Shown here: positions 16,633 through 25,360 of the stretch, in pieces
Position numbering within the stretch: position 1 is the stretch's first letter
Layout of the letters: each line of letters begins with the position of its first letter
Assembly: GCA_963844235.1 (NCBI GenBank)
Contig: CAWJNF010000001.1
Span: 434,001 to 498,000 of the forward strand
Direction: 5' to 3'
From: CAWJNF01 sp963844235
GTDB lineage: Bacteria > Actinomycetota > Thermoleophilia > Gaiellales > Gaiellaceae
DNA: 64,000 bases
Made by a program: the position numbers and the translations under genes
Notes under the pieces: model-generated
What the model saw: only the letters and a program-made list of their open reading frames with translations
Told to the model about the DNA's origin: nothing
The model's database searches: none

Positions 16633-17647
16633 GTGGCGGTCGAGCGTCGGCGTGGCGCAAGCTCCGGTGTGTCGAGAGCTCTGCGAGCGCTCGTCGTTCT
16701 CGCCACGGTTGCAGGCGCGGGATGCCTCGCCGCCTCCGAGGCCACGGCGGGCGACGAGCCCGCACCGTGGAGAGCCCCCAACCCGTTCCGAGCGGCCGAG
16801 CTCTTCGTCGATCCCGACTCCAGGGCGCGCAGACAGATCGAGGCCTGGCAGACGACCAGGCCCGCCGACGCCGCCGACGCTCGAGAAGATCGCCAGCCGC
16901 CCCCAGGCGGACTGGTTCACGGCGGAAAGCGGGGACATCGACGCGGTCATCGCAGCACGCGTGGCGCAGATCACGGCCGGCGGCAGCCTTCCGGTTCTCG
17001 TCGCCTACAACATTCCCCGGCTCGACTGCACCACCCACAGAGGCGCGCCGAGCGGCGAGGCCTACCTCGCCTGGATCAGGGCCTTTCGGGCAGGGATCGG
17101 CACCGCGAAGGCCGTCGTCATCCTCGAGCCCGACGCCCTGCCCATGCTCGACTGCCTCTCATCGTCCGGACGCGCCGAGCGCCTGCGTCTGATTCGCGCG
17201 GCGGCGCGCGTGCTGACGACCGGGGGTCAGATCGACGTCTACCTGGACGCCGGTCACGATCGCTGGCAGCCGGTTCGCGTGATCGCGGCGCGGCTCCAGG
17301 CCGCGGGAGTGCGGCGTGTGCGCGGGTTCTCGGTGAACGTGGCCAACTTCGGCTGGACGAGCCGCGTGCGTGACTTCGGCAGGCGCGTCTCGGCCCGCCT
17401 CGGAGGAGCCCACTTCGTCATCGACACCAGCCGCAACGGGCTCGGGCCGACCCGGGACAACGCCTGGTGCAACCCGCCGGGGCGAGCCCTCGGGGAGCCT
17501 CCGCGTGCGGCGACGGGCCGGCAGCTCGACGCTCTGCTCTGGGTCAAGCAACCCGGCGAGTCCGACGGAACCTGTGAAGGCGGCCCGCCTCCCGGGGTCT
17601 GGTGGCCCGAGTACGCGTTGGGGCTCGCTCAGCGCGCGGCCCGCTGA
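16633..17647 (+). pseudogene. Secreted GH6 family glycosidase (cellulase-type), frameshifted
   Basis: GTG 16633 starts a signal peptide (ALRALVVLATVAGAGCLAA, cleavage probably near SEATAG) and the beginning of the mature protein, NPFRAAELFVDPDSRARRQ. At about 16868-16872 one extra C in GCCGCCGACG moves the reading frame; beyond it the GH6 catalytic domain continues to 17647. The key GH6 elements are YNIPRLDC, VVILEPDALPMLDC (catalytic-acid region Asp), VYLDAGHDRW, FSVNVANFGWT, FVIDTSRNGLGP, WCNPPGRALG and LLWVKQPGESDG. Such enzymes are secreted beta-1,4-glucan hydrolases (endoglucanase or cellobiohydrolase). There is no carbohydrate-binding module. Apart from the shift the gene looks functional. 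Confidence 0.78.
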
Positions 17648-17685
17648 CCGAGCCGCAGCCGCCCCGGCGTTGGCCGGCCAAGGCG

Positions 17686-18825
17686 CTAAGGGACGTCGCC
17701 GGCCGCGGCTGTCGCCTCCGGGGGCGGGCCGTTCCCCGCGACAGCGGCCTTCGCAGCCGCGACCTTCGCGCGCCGCGCCTTGGTCAGCTCTATGACGAAG
17801 ATCTGGATCATCGCTGCCAGCGGGACAGCGGTGAGGGCTCCCAGGACACCGAGCAACGCGCCGAAGAGCGTTACGGCCACGATGATGAAGAAGCCGGAGA
17901 GATTGACCGCCTTGCCCTGGATCTTCGGCGTCAGGAGGTTGTTCTCGACCTGCTGGTAGATGAGGACGACCGCGAGCATGATGAGCGCCGGGCCGATGCC
18001 TTCCTCGGCCCAGATCGCGGGAACCAGGATGAAGCCGGCGAGCGTCGCCCCGAGGTTCGGGATCATGTCCAGCAGGCCGGCGATGACCCCCAGCGCAAGG
18101 GCGTAGCTCGAGCCGAGCAGCCAGGCCGTCACACCCTGCGTCGTGCCGGCGATCACCGAGATCACGATCACGCCGATCGCCCAGTGCGACACGGACGACG
18201 TCACTTTCTCCCACACGTTCTGCCACCGCTCGTCCTCGCCCGGCATGAGCACGCTCGAGAGTGCTCGTCTCAGATTGCCGATGTCGGTGAGGAGGAAGAG
18301 GCAGATGAACAGAATCGTGAAGGAGGCGATGAAGACCCCGAAGAAATCACCTGCGATCCCGAGTACGGCCGAGATCGCGTCGGGTATCGTGGCCGCGAGC
18401 TCCTCCGATCCGGTCTGGACGTTATCGGCTGCTCCGGAATCGCCGGCCCACGACTCCAGCTCGTCCGACTCGCGCAGGTTCTCGATTTGCGCCGGGAGAT
18501 CCTGGAGGAAGTCACGCACGGACCCCACCATCGGCACGAGGAAGAAGAGCGCGACCACGAGGATGACAAGAGCGGCACCGAGCACTGTGGCCGTTGCCGC
18601 AAGGCCGCGTGACCACCCGGTCTTCGCCATTACCCACCGCACCGGGTACTCGAACACCAGGGCCCCGAAGATGCCGACGAAGACGACCAGGAAGGTCTCC
18701 CCGATCGAGACGAACGCCGCCATCACGCCGATCGCGGCCGCGACGACCAGGATCGTGCGCATGGGGATCAGCAGCTGCACGCGTCGCGTGTCCTGAGGTT
18801 CCACCGGGATCATCGGCTTGTCCAT
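17686..18825 (-). CDS. AI-2E family transporter
   Basis: A 379-residue membrane protein with the PerM/AI-2E architecture: paired N-terminal helices (ILVVAAAIGVMAAFVSI and the next), a long amphipathic outside stretch around SVRDFLQDLPAQIENLRES, several central helices, and the conserved IYQQVENNLLTPKIQGKAVN motif near the C-terminus. Members are proposed exporters of small molecules or, in some cases, Na+/H+ antiporters; the substrate is not predictable. The tail is Ala/Pro-rich. A copy of the stress dyad lies at 18863-18877. If its -10 block (about 18834-18839) is used, the transcript would be nearly leaderless at the ATG. Confidence 0.87.
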   Translation of the reverse strand: MDKPMIPVEPQDTRRVQLLIPMRTILVVAAAIGVMAAFVSIGETFLVVFVGIFGALVFEYPVRWVMAKTGWSRGLAATATVLGAALVILVVALFFLVPMVGSVRDFLQDLPAQIENLRESDELESWAGDSGAADNVQTGSEELAATIPDAISAVLGIAGDFFGVFIASFTILFICLFLLTDIGNLRRALSSVLMPGEDERWQNVWEKVTSSVSHWAIGVIVISVIAGTTQGVTAWLLGSSYALALGVIAGLLDMIPNLGATLAGFILVPAIWAEEGIGPALIMLAVVLIYQQVENNLLTPKIQGKAVNLSGFFIIVAVTLFGALLGVLGALTAVPLAAMIQIFVIELTKARRAKVAAAKAAVAGNGPPPEATAAAGDVP

Positions 18826-18833
18826 CGCGGCGG

Positions 18834-18877
18834 ATCTTGGCAGCGGAGTCGGACAGTTTCCTCATCCCGTTGGTGTG
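18834..18877 (-). promoter_or_regulatory. Stress-dyad promoter copy upstream of the AI-2E gene
   Basis: On the minus strand TCACACCAACGGGATGA (18878-18862) matches 13 of 17 positions of the regional dyad TCATGCCATCGGTATGA. After 23 nt comes CAAGATCCG, similar to the -10 region CATACTCCG of the best copies. The ATG is 9 nt beyond. It is a degenerate member of the family. Confidence 0.45.
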
Positions 18878-18977
18878 ATTTCCACTCGGCCGAGAGCTCC
18901 GATTTCAGCGGAGGAGCAGGCAAATATGAGGCTTGCGGGCAATCGGGTACGACCCGGCCGGAGCCGATACTGCTTCT

Positions 18978-19238
18978 GTGCCTCCGCTCACCCTCACGGA
19001 GACCTCGGGGCGAGTCCGTCTCCAGCTCGGCGGCCTCGCGCGCGGTGAAGGCGCCACGCTCCAGGAGGCGAGCGACGATCTCGTGCAGTCGATCCTCAGC
19101 CTGGCGCTGGCATACCGGTCGAGCGGCTTCCGGTGCGCGAGGGAGCTACTGCCGGATCTCGAGACGATGAGCTTCCTGCACGAGCTGGGAGAGCTCGCCG
19201 CATCCGGCCAGGACATCCGGCCCGCGCTGTTCGGCTAG
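18978..19238 (+). CDS. Small hypothetical protein
   Basis: An 86-residue protein if started at GTG 18978 (VPPLTLTETSGRVRLQLGGL); an upstream in-frame start at 18933 would add 15 residues. The middle LQEASDDLVQSILSLALAYR and end FLHELGELAASGQDIRPALF suggest helices. There is no membrane segment, signal peptide or known motif. The length and composition are gene-like and a strong hairpin follows its stop. Function not recognised. It is convergent with the arylsulfatase gene. Confidence 0.5.
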   Translation: MPPLTLTETSGRVRLQLGGLARGEGATLQEASDDLVQSILSLALAYRSSGFRCARELLPDLETMSFLHELGELAASGQDIRPALFG

Positions 19239-19243
19239 CCGAA

Positions 19244-19289
19244 CACCGGCGAAGCGGCGCTGCCTGTGGGGCCCGCCGCTCCGCCGGTG
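19244..19289. terminator. Hairpin between convergent genes
   Basis: CACCGGCGAAGCGGCG and CGCCGCTCCGCCGGTG pair at 15 of 16 positions around a 14-nt loop, directly between the stops of the small gene (19238) and the arylsulfatase (19297). It probably works as a bidirectional terminator, although there is no T-run on either side. Confidence 0.6.
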
Positions 19290-19296
19290 CCCCACG

Positions 19297-21653
19297 CTAC
19301 TGCCGCGCCATCGCGACCCTGAGACGCTCCTCCGCTGTGATGAGATGGTCCGCGTCTGCAGCATCGTCGCCCAGGTCGATCTCGACCCACGACACGCGGC
19401 CGTTGAACTCGGTCTCGCCCGCGGCGATGTCGTCGGTGACCGGGGTGGCGGTGTCCGAGCCGATGTCGGTTGTCTCGTCGGCCGAGAAGGCCATCGGAAC
19501 CGTTGCGTCCACGCGACCTTCGCCGACCTTCTCGCCGTCGACGTACAGGGTGATGTCGCCGCCCTTGCCGAGGCCGCCGCCGTCGTACGCGAACTCCATC
19601 CGGACCTGGTGCTCGCCTGCCGGGATCGCCGAGTCGCCGTACACCTTGAACAGCTGCAGACCGAAGAGGTTGTAGCAGTAGGCCGGCTTGCCTTCATGGG
19701 CGTAGAGCGTCCAGCCGGCGAATGCGCCGCCCTGGGCGACGATCACACCCTGCGCCCCCTCCTCCGGGACGACGATCTCGGCCGTGACCGAATGTGACTT
19801 GTTCTTGATCACGACGACGGAGTTCTCCGAGAGGCGCCCCATGCCGCCGAACATCAGCTGGCGCGTGCCACGTATCAGTTGCGGCCGTCCCGCCAGGTCG
19901 GAGTTGAAGCGCTCCGCGCGGCGATCGTCGAGCGGCAGGACGTTGTACTTGGCCGCTTCGATCAGGAACAGGGTCTGCAGCTCGCGGAGCTTCTCGGGCT
20001 GTTCCGCGGAGAGGTCGCGTGCCTGTGTCCAGTCGTCCGGGCCGTAGAGCTCCCAGACATCCGCGTCCAGCGGAGGATTCTCCGCCATCACCCACGGCGT
20101 GCTGTGGCGCGTCACGGCCGTCCAGCCCTCGTGGTAGATGCCGCGGTTGCAGAACATCTCGAAGTACTGCGTCTGGCGTCGCTCGGGAGACGACGCGTCG
20201 TCGAAGGACGGGGTCATCGAGACGCCGTGCAACGGCATCTGCTGAATGCCGTGGACGAACGTGGGCTCGGGCAGGCCGGCCGCGTCGAGGACGGTCGCGG
20301 CGACGTCGATGACGTGGTGGAACTGTGTGCGCACCTCGCCCTTCGCCTTGATGCCATTGGGCCAGTGCACGATGGTGCCGTTACGAGTACCACCCCAGTG
20401 CGACGCAACCTGCTTCGTCCACTGGTACGGAGTGTCCATCGCGTGCGCCCAGCCGACGGCGTAGTGGTTGTAGGCCTTCGGGCCGCCGAAATCCGCGATG
20501 CGCGAGGTCATGAACTCGACCGTCTCCAGGCCAAAGGCGCCGTTGAGGACGACGAGCTCGTTGAAGCACCCGTTCGGTGTTCCCTCGGCGGAGGCCCCGT
20601 TGTCGCCGATGATCACGTAGATCAGCGTGTCGTCCAGGATCTCGAGGTCGGCGAGCGCGTCGATCAGCCGGCCGACGTGGTGGTCGGTGTGCTCGAGGAA
20701 GCCGGCGTAGACCTCCATCTGGCGCGCGAAGACGGGCTTCATGTCGTCGGGTGTGTCGTCCCAGCCAGGGATCTCGTCCGGTCGCGCGGTGAGCTCCGCG
20801 TCGGCCGGGATCACGCCGAGCTCCTTCTGGCGCGCGAGCGTCTCCTCGCGAACCTTGTCCCAGCCCTGGTCGAACTTGCCCTTGTACCTCGCCGACCACT
20901 CCTCGGGCACGTGGTGCGGGGCGTGGGTCGCGCCGGGCGCGTAGTAGACGAAGAACGGCTTGTCCGGCATCAGGGCCTTCTGCTCGCGCACCCACTCGAT
21001 CGTGCGGTCGGTCATGTCCTCGGTGAAGTGGTATCCCTGCTCGGGGGTCTGATCGGGCTCGATGGGCACCGTGTCGCGGTAGATGGCGGGCGCGTACTGA
21101 TTCGTCTCGCCGCCGATGAAGCCGTAGAAGTGCTCGAAGCCGCCTCCGCCGGTGGGCCATGCGTCGAACGGTCCCATCGGGCTCGTCTCCCAGACCGGAA
21201 TCTCGTGGCACTTGCCGAACTGCGCCGTCGAGTAGCCGTTCAGCTTGAGCGTCTCGGCGAGCGGGGCGGCGCTCTTCGGCCGGATCGAGCTGTACCCGGG
21301 AGCAGAGGTCGCGATCTCCGTGATCCCCCCCATCCCGACGGAATGGTGGTTTCGCCCGCTCAGGAGGGCTGCCCGCGTAGGCGAGCAGAGCGCGGTCGTG
21401 TGGAAGCGGTTGTATCGCAGCCCGTTCCCCCCAGCCGCTCGAAGGTCGGCGTCTGGCACGGTCCTCCGAAGGCCGAGGACGAGCCGAAACCGGCATCGTC
21501 GATCAGGATCACGAGCACGTTCGGCGCACCTTCAGGCGGTCGCAGCGGCTCGATCGGCGGGTAGGACGTGGCGGGGTCCTTCGCGTCGAAGGTGGTCACT
21601 CCGACGGGTGCGACGTCAGGAATCGGCAGAACTCCACGCTGTGGCTCGGACAT
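19297..21653 (-). pseudogene. Arylsulfatase with a frameshift in a G6 run
   Basis: The N-terminal part (ATG 21653) reads to APNVLVILIDDAGFGSSSAF, with the metal-binding Asp pair, and then TPTFERLGG. At the run of six G (plus-strand C, 21427-21432) the frame breaks. A seventh G would restore TFERLGGNGLRYNRFHTT followed by LCSPTRAALLSGRNHH, the sulfatase signature in which the Cys (codon 21387-21385) is converted to formylglycine. The rest of the domain and its C-terminal beta part continue to 19297, including VIIGDNGASAEGTPNG. The repaired protein is about 786 residues, typical of large arylsulfatases of the AtsA type, and has no clear signal peptide. Activity would depend on a formylglycine-generating enzyme such as the one at 1-1095. 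Confidence 0.85.
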
Positions 21654-21772
21654 CGGTGCCTCCCGGTTGAAGCCAGTTTCGTGATCCTCGCGGCGACTCT
21701 AGTGCACCCCATCGTCCAGACCGGTGAACGTCGCCCGGGCGTGAGTCCCCGCGGCGAGCGATACTGCTCGCG

Positions 21773-22705
21773 ATGACGTCCGAAGGCGACGAAGAGCGCT
21801 CCGGATTCGCCGACGCGGCCGGGCGCGCGGCCTTCTTCCCGGCTCGGGTGGCCGCGCGCGCCTGGCGGGGACGGCTCGAGGAGGCAGCGGAGGAGGTTCT
21901 GTCGGCGCCCGAGATCGCCCGCGTCATCGACCGTGCGCTCGCCGGGTCGCTGCCGGAGGAGTTCGCGCAGTCGCTCGTCCGGCACCGCGTGCTCGAACGC
22001 ATCGCGGCCGAGCTCGTTGCAAGCGGCGAGCTCGAGCGGCTCTTGACGGCGACGTTGGCGAACACACACACGCGCGAGCTCACCGACAGAGTCCTTGCAA
22101 GCGACGAGATGAAACGCGCCCTGCACCACGTCGCTTCGAGCCCGGAGCTGCGGGACGCGATCGCCAAGCAGACGTCCGGGCTCGCCGACGACGTGGTCGG
22201 CGGTCTTCGCGCGTCCGCGGCACGGCTCGACGACCGGGCGGAGCGTGCGGTGCGGCGCTCCGAGCGAACCGAGCGCCCCGTGTACGGCGGAATCGCGACG
22301 CGCGCGCTCGCACTCGCGACGGACGCACTCGTGACGCTCGTCCTCTTCATGTCGGTGGTGGGCATCGGCGCGCTCGTCGGGTCGCTGGTCGGCGGTCTCC
22401 GCCCGGAATGGCTCGTCGGGGCCCTGCTCGGCGTCGGCTGGATGCTGATCGCCGGCACGTACTTCGTCCTCTTCTGGAGCACGGCAGGGCAGACACCGGG
22501 GATGCGGTTGCTGCACGTGCGCGTCCGCGGTCCCGGGGACGCCAACCCCTCGATCGGCCGATCGCTCGTGCGCCTCGTCGGGCTCGTGCTCGCCATCGTG
22601 CCGTTCTTCGCCGGGTTCATCCCGGTGCTGTTCACCGAGCGACGGCGTGGACTCCCGGACTTCATGGCAGGAACCGTCGTCGTCTACGACGACGCGCCGC
22701 CCTGA
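21773..22705 (+). CDS. RDD-family membrane protein
   Basis: A 310-residue protein. Residues 1-165 are a soluble, charged, helical domain (RAWRGRLEEAAEEVLSAPEI and similar repeats). Residues 172-305 form an RDD domain with helices ALATDALVTLVLFMSVVGIG, VGALLGVGWMLIAGTYFVLF and LVRLVGLVLAIVPFFAGFIP, plus the conserved STAGQTPGMRLLHVRV loop and RRGLPDFMAGTVVV end. The starting Arg-Asp of RDD proteins is seen in LATDALV-like context. Some RDD proteins act as Na+/H+ antiporters; most are unassigned. It is divergent from the arylsulfatase, and the LURP-one-like gene follows. Confidence 0.8.
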   Translation: MTSEGDEERSGFADAAGRAAFFPARVAARAWRGRLEEAAEEVLSAPEIARVIDRALAGSLPEEFAQSLVRHRVLERIAAELVASGELERLLTATLANTHTRELTDRVLASDEMKRALHHVASSPELRDAIAKQTSGLADDVVGGLRASAARLDDRAERAVRRSERTERPVYGGIATRALALATDALVTLVLFMSVVGIGALVGSLVGGLRPEWLVGALLGVGWMLIAGTYFVLFWSTAGQTPGMRLLHVRVRGPGDANPSIGRSLVRLVGLVLAIVPFFAGFIPVLFTERRRGLPDFMAGTVVVYDDAPP

Positions 22706-22716
22706 GTCCTCGAAAT

Positions 22717-22761
22717 CACACCGTTTGGATGATGCTTCGCTGCCTTCGGCTCCACGATGCT
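22717..22761 (+). promoter_or_regulatory. Stress-dyad promoter copy upstream of the LURP-one-like gene
   Basis: TCACACCGTTTGGATGA (22716-22732) agrees with the regional dyad at 11 of 17 positions. It shares AAATCACACC-N4-GGATGA with the copy at 18863-18877. GATGCT follows after 24 nt (22756-22761), in the place where the best copies have CATACT. The gene starts 26 nt further on. Confidence 0.4.
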
Positions 22762-22786
22762 TCCGGGAAACTCGGAAAGGAGTGCA

Positions 22787-23299
22787 ATGGGGCTGCTACG
22801 TGGAGGGCGCGACGACGATGACAACACCCGGCGCTTTCGCATGCGCGAGAAGCTGCTCTCGATCGGTGACGACTTCTGGATCGAGGACGACGAGGGAAAC
22901 CGCGCCTACCGCGTCGACGGCAAGGCCGCCCGCGTACGCGAGACGATCCTGCTGCGAGACGTCGAGGACCGGGAGGTCGCGAAGATCCAGGAGCGCAAGC
23001 TACGGATGCGCGACACGACCGCGATCGAGCGTGACGGCGAGACGATCGCCACGGTGCACAAAGCGCTCGTGGGGATTCGCGACCGCTTCGCGATCGACAT
23101 CGAGGGCGGCGAAGGTCTGAAGGCACACGGGAACGTCGTCGACCACGAGTACGAGATCGAGCGCGACGGCGATACCATCGCGCGCGTTTCGAAGAAGTGG
23201 TTCCGCGTCCGCGATTCCTACGGCGTCGAGATCGGCGCCGGCGAGGACGAGGGCATGCTGCTCGCCGTCACGGTCGCGCTCGAGGCCCTCACCGAGTAG
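22787..23299 (+). CDS. LURP-one-related (LOR/scramblase-like fold) protein
   Basis: A 170-residue protein with repeated beta-hairpin units: RRFRMREKLLSIGDDFWIED, then AYRVDGKAARVRETILLRD, IQERKLRMRDTTAIERDG, FRVRDSYGVEIG. This is the LURP-one-related/Tubby-like beta-barrel pattern, known from plants and found in many bacteria without an assigned role. ATG 22787 has GGAAAGGAG just upstream and is preferred over an in-frame start 10 codons earlier. There is no signal or membrane helix. Its neighbours are membrane and envelope proteins, and it follows a copy of the stress dyad. Confidence 0.78.
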   Translation: MGLLRGGRDDDDNTRRFRMREKLLSIGDDFWIEDDEGNRAYRVDGKAARVRETILLRDVEDREVAKIQERKLRMRDTTAIERDGETIATVHKALVGIRDRFAIDIEGGEGLKAHGNVVDHEYEIERDGDTIARVSKKWFRVRDSYGVEIGAGEDEGMLLAVTVALEALTE

Positions 23300-23343
23300 T
23301 TGTCAAAATCGCACTTTGAGCAACAACTCTGATACCGCCCGCT

Positions 23344-23383
23344 GCCTCGGCGGCGGGGTCGCCAACCCCGGCGCCGCCGAGGC
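23344..23383 (+). terminator. GC-rich hairpin after the LURP-one-like gene
   Basis: GCCTCGGCGGCG pairs exactly with CGCCGCCGAGGC. An inner GGGGT/ACCCC stem lies inside it. It is 45 nt past the stop at 23299 and before the DUF4239 gene. No T-run follows, so termination is likely but unproven. A weaker inverted repeat (AGTTGT...ACAACT) lies at 23301-23331. Confidence 0.5.
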
Positions 23384-23407
23384 TCCTGACACCGCCCTCA
23401 CGGTCGC

Positions 23408-24235
23408 ATGAACATCGTCTGGGGTGCCCTGATCATCGCCGGCGTCGCGGCGCTCGCCGTGACGGCGATGCTGCTGGTGCGCCGGCGCGCGCCCGAAGGG
23501 AGCTACTTCTCCGACGGCGACCGTGCCTCGGGTGTCTTCGGCGTGTTGGCGACCGGCTTCTCCGTCCTGCTCGGCCTGGTCGTCTTCCTCGCCTTCTCCA
23601 GCTTCGACCTGTCGCGCGTGGGTGCGGAGGACGAGGCACTCGTTCTCCAGCAGCAGGTGGAGACCGCACAGTTCTTTCCGGACGCGGTCGCCGCTGAGCT
23701 CACCGGGCAGCTCATCTGCTACGGGCGGACGGTCGCCTACGTCGAGTGGCCGCGTGCGGAGGCGGGCATCCAGAGTAGCGACATCAACCCCTGGGGGCTC
23801 GCCATGTTCCAGACCGTGGAGCCCTTCCAGCCGCAAACGGCGAGCGAGGAGACTGCCCACGACAAGTGGCTCGACCAGACTTTCGACCGGGAGAGCGCGC
23901 GGTCCGACCGCATCCACGGGGCTGTCGGGGTCATCCCGACTCCACTCTGGGTGGTGCTGGGCCTCATCTCGTGCGTGATCTTCGTCTTCATGCTCTTCTT
24001 CGCCGACCGCGCCGAACGTGCCGTCACACAAGCGTTGCTGATGGGGTCGGTCGTGTCGGTGATCGCCGCCATGCTGCTCCTGATCCACGGTCTCGACAGT
24101 CCCTTCAAGGAGGGGGTCGGCGGTTTGCGGCCAACTGCGATGGAGCGCACGCTGGACGTGATCGACGAGGCTGTCGTCGCCGTCGAAGGGGAAGTCGAGC
24201 CGCCATGTGACGACGAGGGCCGTCCGCGCACGTGA
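23408..24235 (+). CDS. DUF4239 (bestrophin-like) membrane protein
   Basis: A 275-residue membrane protein. It has an N-terminal helix (IVWGALIIAGVAALAVTAML), a second helix with the family core VLATGFSVLLGLVVFLAFSS, a soluble middle with helices around ALVLQQQVETAQFFPDAV, and two C-terminal helices (LWVVLGLISCVIFVFMLFFA and QALLMGSVVSVIAAMLLLIH) ending near DSPF. This order is that of DUF4239, described as bestrophin-like; function is not established. It overlaps the next gene by 4 nt (GTGA), so the two are surely an operon. Confidence 0.75.
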   Translation: MNIVWGALIIAGVAALAVTAMLLVRRRAPEGSYFSDGDRASGVFGVLATGFSVLLGLVVFLAFSSFDLSRVGAEDEALVLQQQVETAQFFPDAVAAELTGQLICYGRTVAYVEWPRAEAGIQSSDINPWGLAMFQTVEPFQPQTASEETAHDKWLDQTFDRESARSDRIHGAVGVIPTPLWVVLGLISCVIFVFMLFFADRAERAVTQALLMGSVVSVIAAMLLLIHGLDSPFKEGVGGLRPTAMERTLDVIDEAVVAVEGEVEPPCDDEGRPRT

Positions 24236-24861
24236 GCGTGCCCGGACGTGACCGGGTCGAGCTCGCCGCGGCGGTGCTTCTGTCCCTCGCCGCGGTGGCG
24301 ACCGCCTGGAGCGGCTACCAGGCGACGCGCTGGAACGGCGAGCAGGCGAGAACGGCGAGCGCCGTGAACAAGACGCGGCTCGAAGCCGCCCGCGCCGCCG
24401 ATCTCGCGACGAGCCAGACCCAGGTCGACGTGGCGACCTTCGTCGCGTGGGCCGACGCGTACGCGCAGGACGATACCGAGCTGGCCGACTTCTACAGGGA
24501 CCGCTTCCGTCCGGAGTTCGTCCCGGCCTTCGACGCGTGGGTCGCGACCCGGCCGCTGCAGACGGAGGGCGCTCCTCCGACCCCGTTCGCGATGCCCGAG
24601 TACCAGCTCGCGGCCACCGCGGAGGCGAATCGACTCGATGCGGAGGCAGAGGTGCTCGCGGCCGACGTGCGGAGCTACATTCAGCGGAGCTCGAACTACG
24701 TGCTCTGTGTCGTCCTCTTCTCGCTGGCGCTGTTCTTTGCGGGTCTGAGCGCGAAGCTCCGCAGGCCCGGCGTTCGCAAGGTGATGGTCGTGGTGGGTTG
24801 GGTGATCTTCCTCGGCGCCGCCGCCTGGATCGCCTCGTCGCCGGTGAGCGTCTCGATCTGA
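24232..24861 (+). CDS. Hypothetical membrane protein coupled to the DUF4239 gene
   Basis: A 209-residue protein beginning at GTG 24232 in a 4-nt overlap. One N-terminal helix (VELAAAVLLSLAAVATAWSG) is followed by YQATRWNGEQARTASAVNKT, a soluble domain of about 115 residues, and two C-terminal helices (YVLCVVLFSLALFFAGLSAK and VMVVVGWVIFLGAAAWIASS). The pattern occurs in many actinobacterial genomes next to DUF4239-type proteins; no function is known to me. A palindromic repeat element lies 19 nt after its stop. Confidence 0.7.
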   Translation: MSVPGRDRVELAAAVLLSLAAVATAWSGYQATRWNGEQARTASAVNKTRLEAARAADLATSQTQVDVATFVAWADAYAQDDTELADFYRDRFRPEFVPAFDAWVATRPLQTEGAPPTPFAMPEYQLAATAEANRLDAEAEVLAADVRSYIQRSSNYVLCVVLFSLALFFAGLSAKLRRPGVRKVMVVVGWVIFLGAAAWIASSPVSVSI

Positions 24862-24880
24862 CGGACTCTGCGACGCACGA

Positions 24881-24959
24881 CCGGGGTCAAGTCTCGCATT
24901 CGAACATAAGCCGAGGTGAACGCGCGAGGCTTATGTGTTATTGCAAGACTTGACCCCGG
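24881..24959. repeat. 79-bp imperfect palindrome, REP/MITE-like
   Basis: The outer arms CCGGGGTCAAGTCT and AGACTTGACCCCGG are exact inverted repeats. Inside, ACATAAGCC pairs with GGCTTATGT-like sequence (24905-24912 with 24928-24935), leaving a short GC-rich loop. The AT-rich arms differ from the local base composition. The GGGGTCAAGTCTTGCA end resembles ends of small palindromic elements mobilised by Y1 (IS200-like, RAYT) transposases. No transposase is encoded in the window, so it would be a non-autonomous copy. It lies between genes at 24861 and 25030. Confidence 0.65.
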
Positions 24960-25029
24960 AGATGATCACGCCGCTACCGCAGACTCGGCGTCGCGCTTGC
25001 GGCACGACGCTGGGTGACGATCGTCCTTC

Positions 25030-25335
25030 TCAGAGGCCGAGGAGCTGCTTCTTCTTCGCCTCGAACTCATCGGGCGTCAGGATTCCCTGGTCGCGCAGAT
25101 GGGCGAGTTGCGTCAGCTCCGCCATGTACTCGGGCTCCGCCGGCGCCGCGGGCGCTGCCGCCGCTGCGGCCTGCTGCTGATAGGCCTGCTGCTGGGCCAT
25201 CTGCTGGTCGTACTCCTCCTGCTCCTGGCCTGCGTACTTCTGCTGCTGGTGGTGATGCACGGCGCCCGCCGTCCCCGCCACAACCGCCGTCGTCGCTGCC
25301 GCCCGAATCAGGCCGCCGCGCCTGCGTCTCATCAT
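25030..25335 (-). CDS. SHOCT-domain protein with Gln-rich linker
   Basis: A 101-residue protein: a basic N-terminus (MMRRRRGGLIRAAATTAVVA) that may be a membrane-targeting or signal segment, a His/Gln-rich stretch (HHHQQQKYAGQEQEEYDQQM), an Ala/Pro linker and a C-terminal SHOCT domain, ELTQLAHLRDQGILTPDEFE. SHOCT is a short helical domain of unknown function often found with PLDc_N membrane proteins. It is the last gene of a three-gene unit (26222 to 25030) and lies 25 nt after the DUF6325 gene. Confidence 0.78.
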   Translation of the reverse strand: MMRRRRGGLIRAAATTAVVAGTAGAVHHHQQQKYAGQEQEEYDQQMAQQQAYQQQAAAAAAPAAPAEPEYMAELTQLAHLRDQGILTPDEFEAKKKQLLGL

Positions 25336-25360
25336 CGTGATCTCCTCTCGTTGCCGATGC

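Noticed and set aside
19879..21564. Long open frame of 561 codons on the plus strand, antisense to the arylsulfatase
   Set aside because: It mirrors the arylsulfatase codons, has no recognisable domain, and disappears once the sulfatase frame is accepted.
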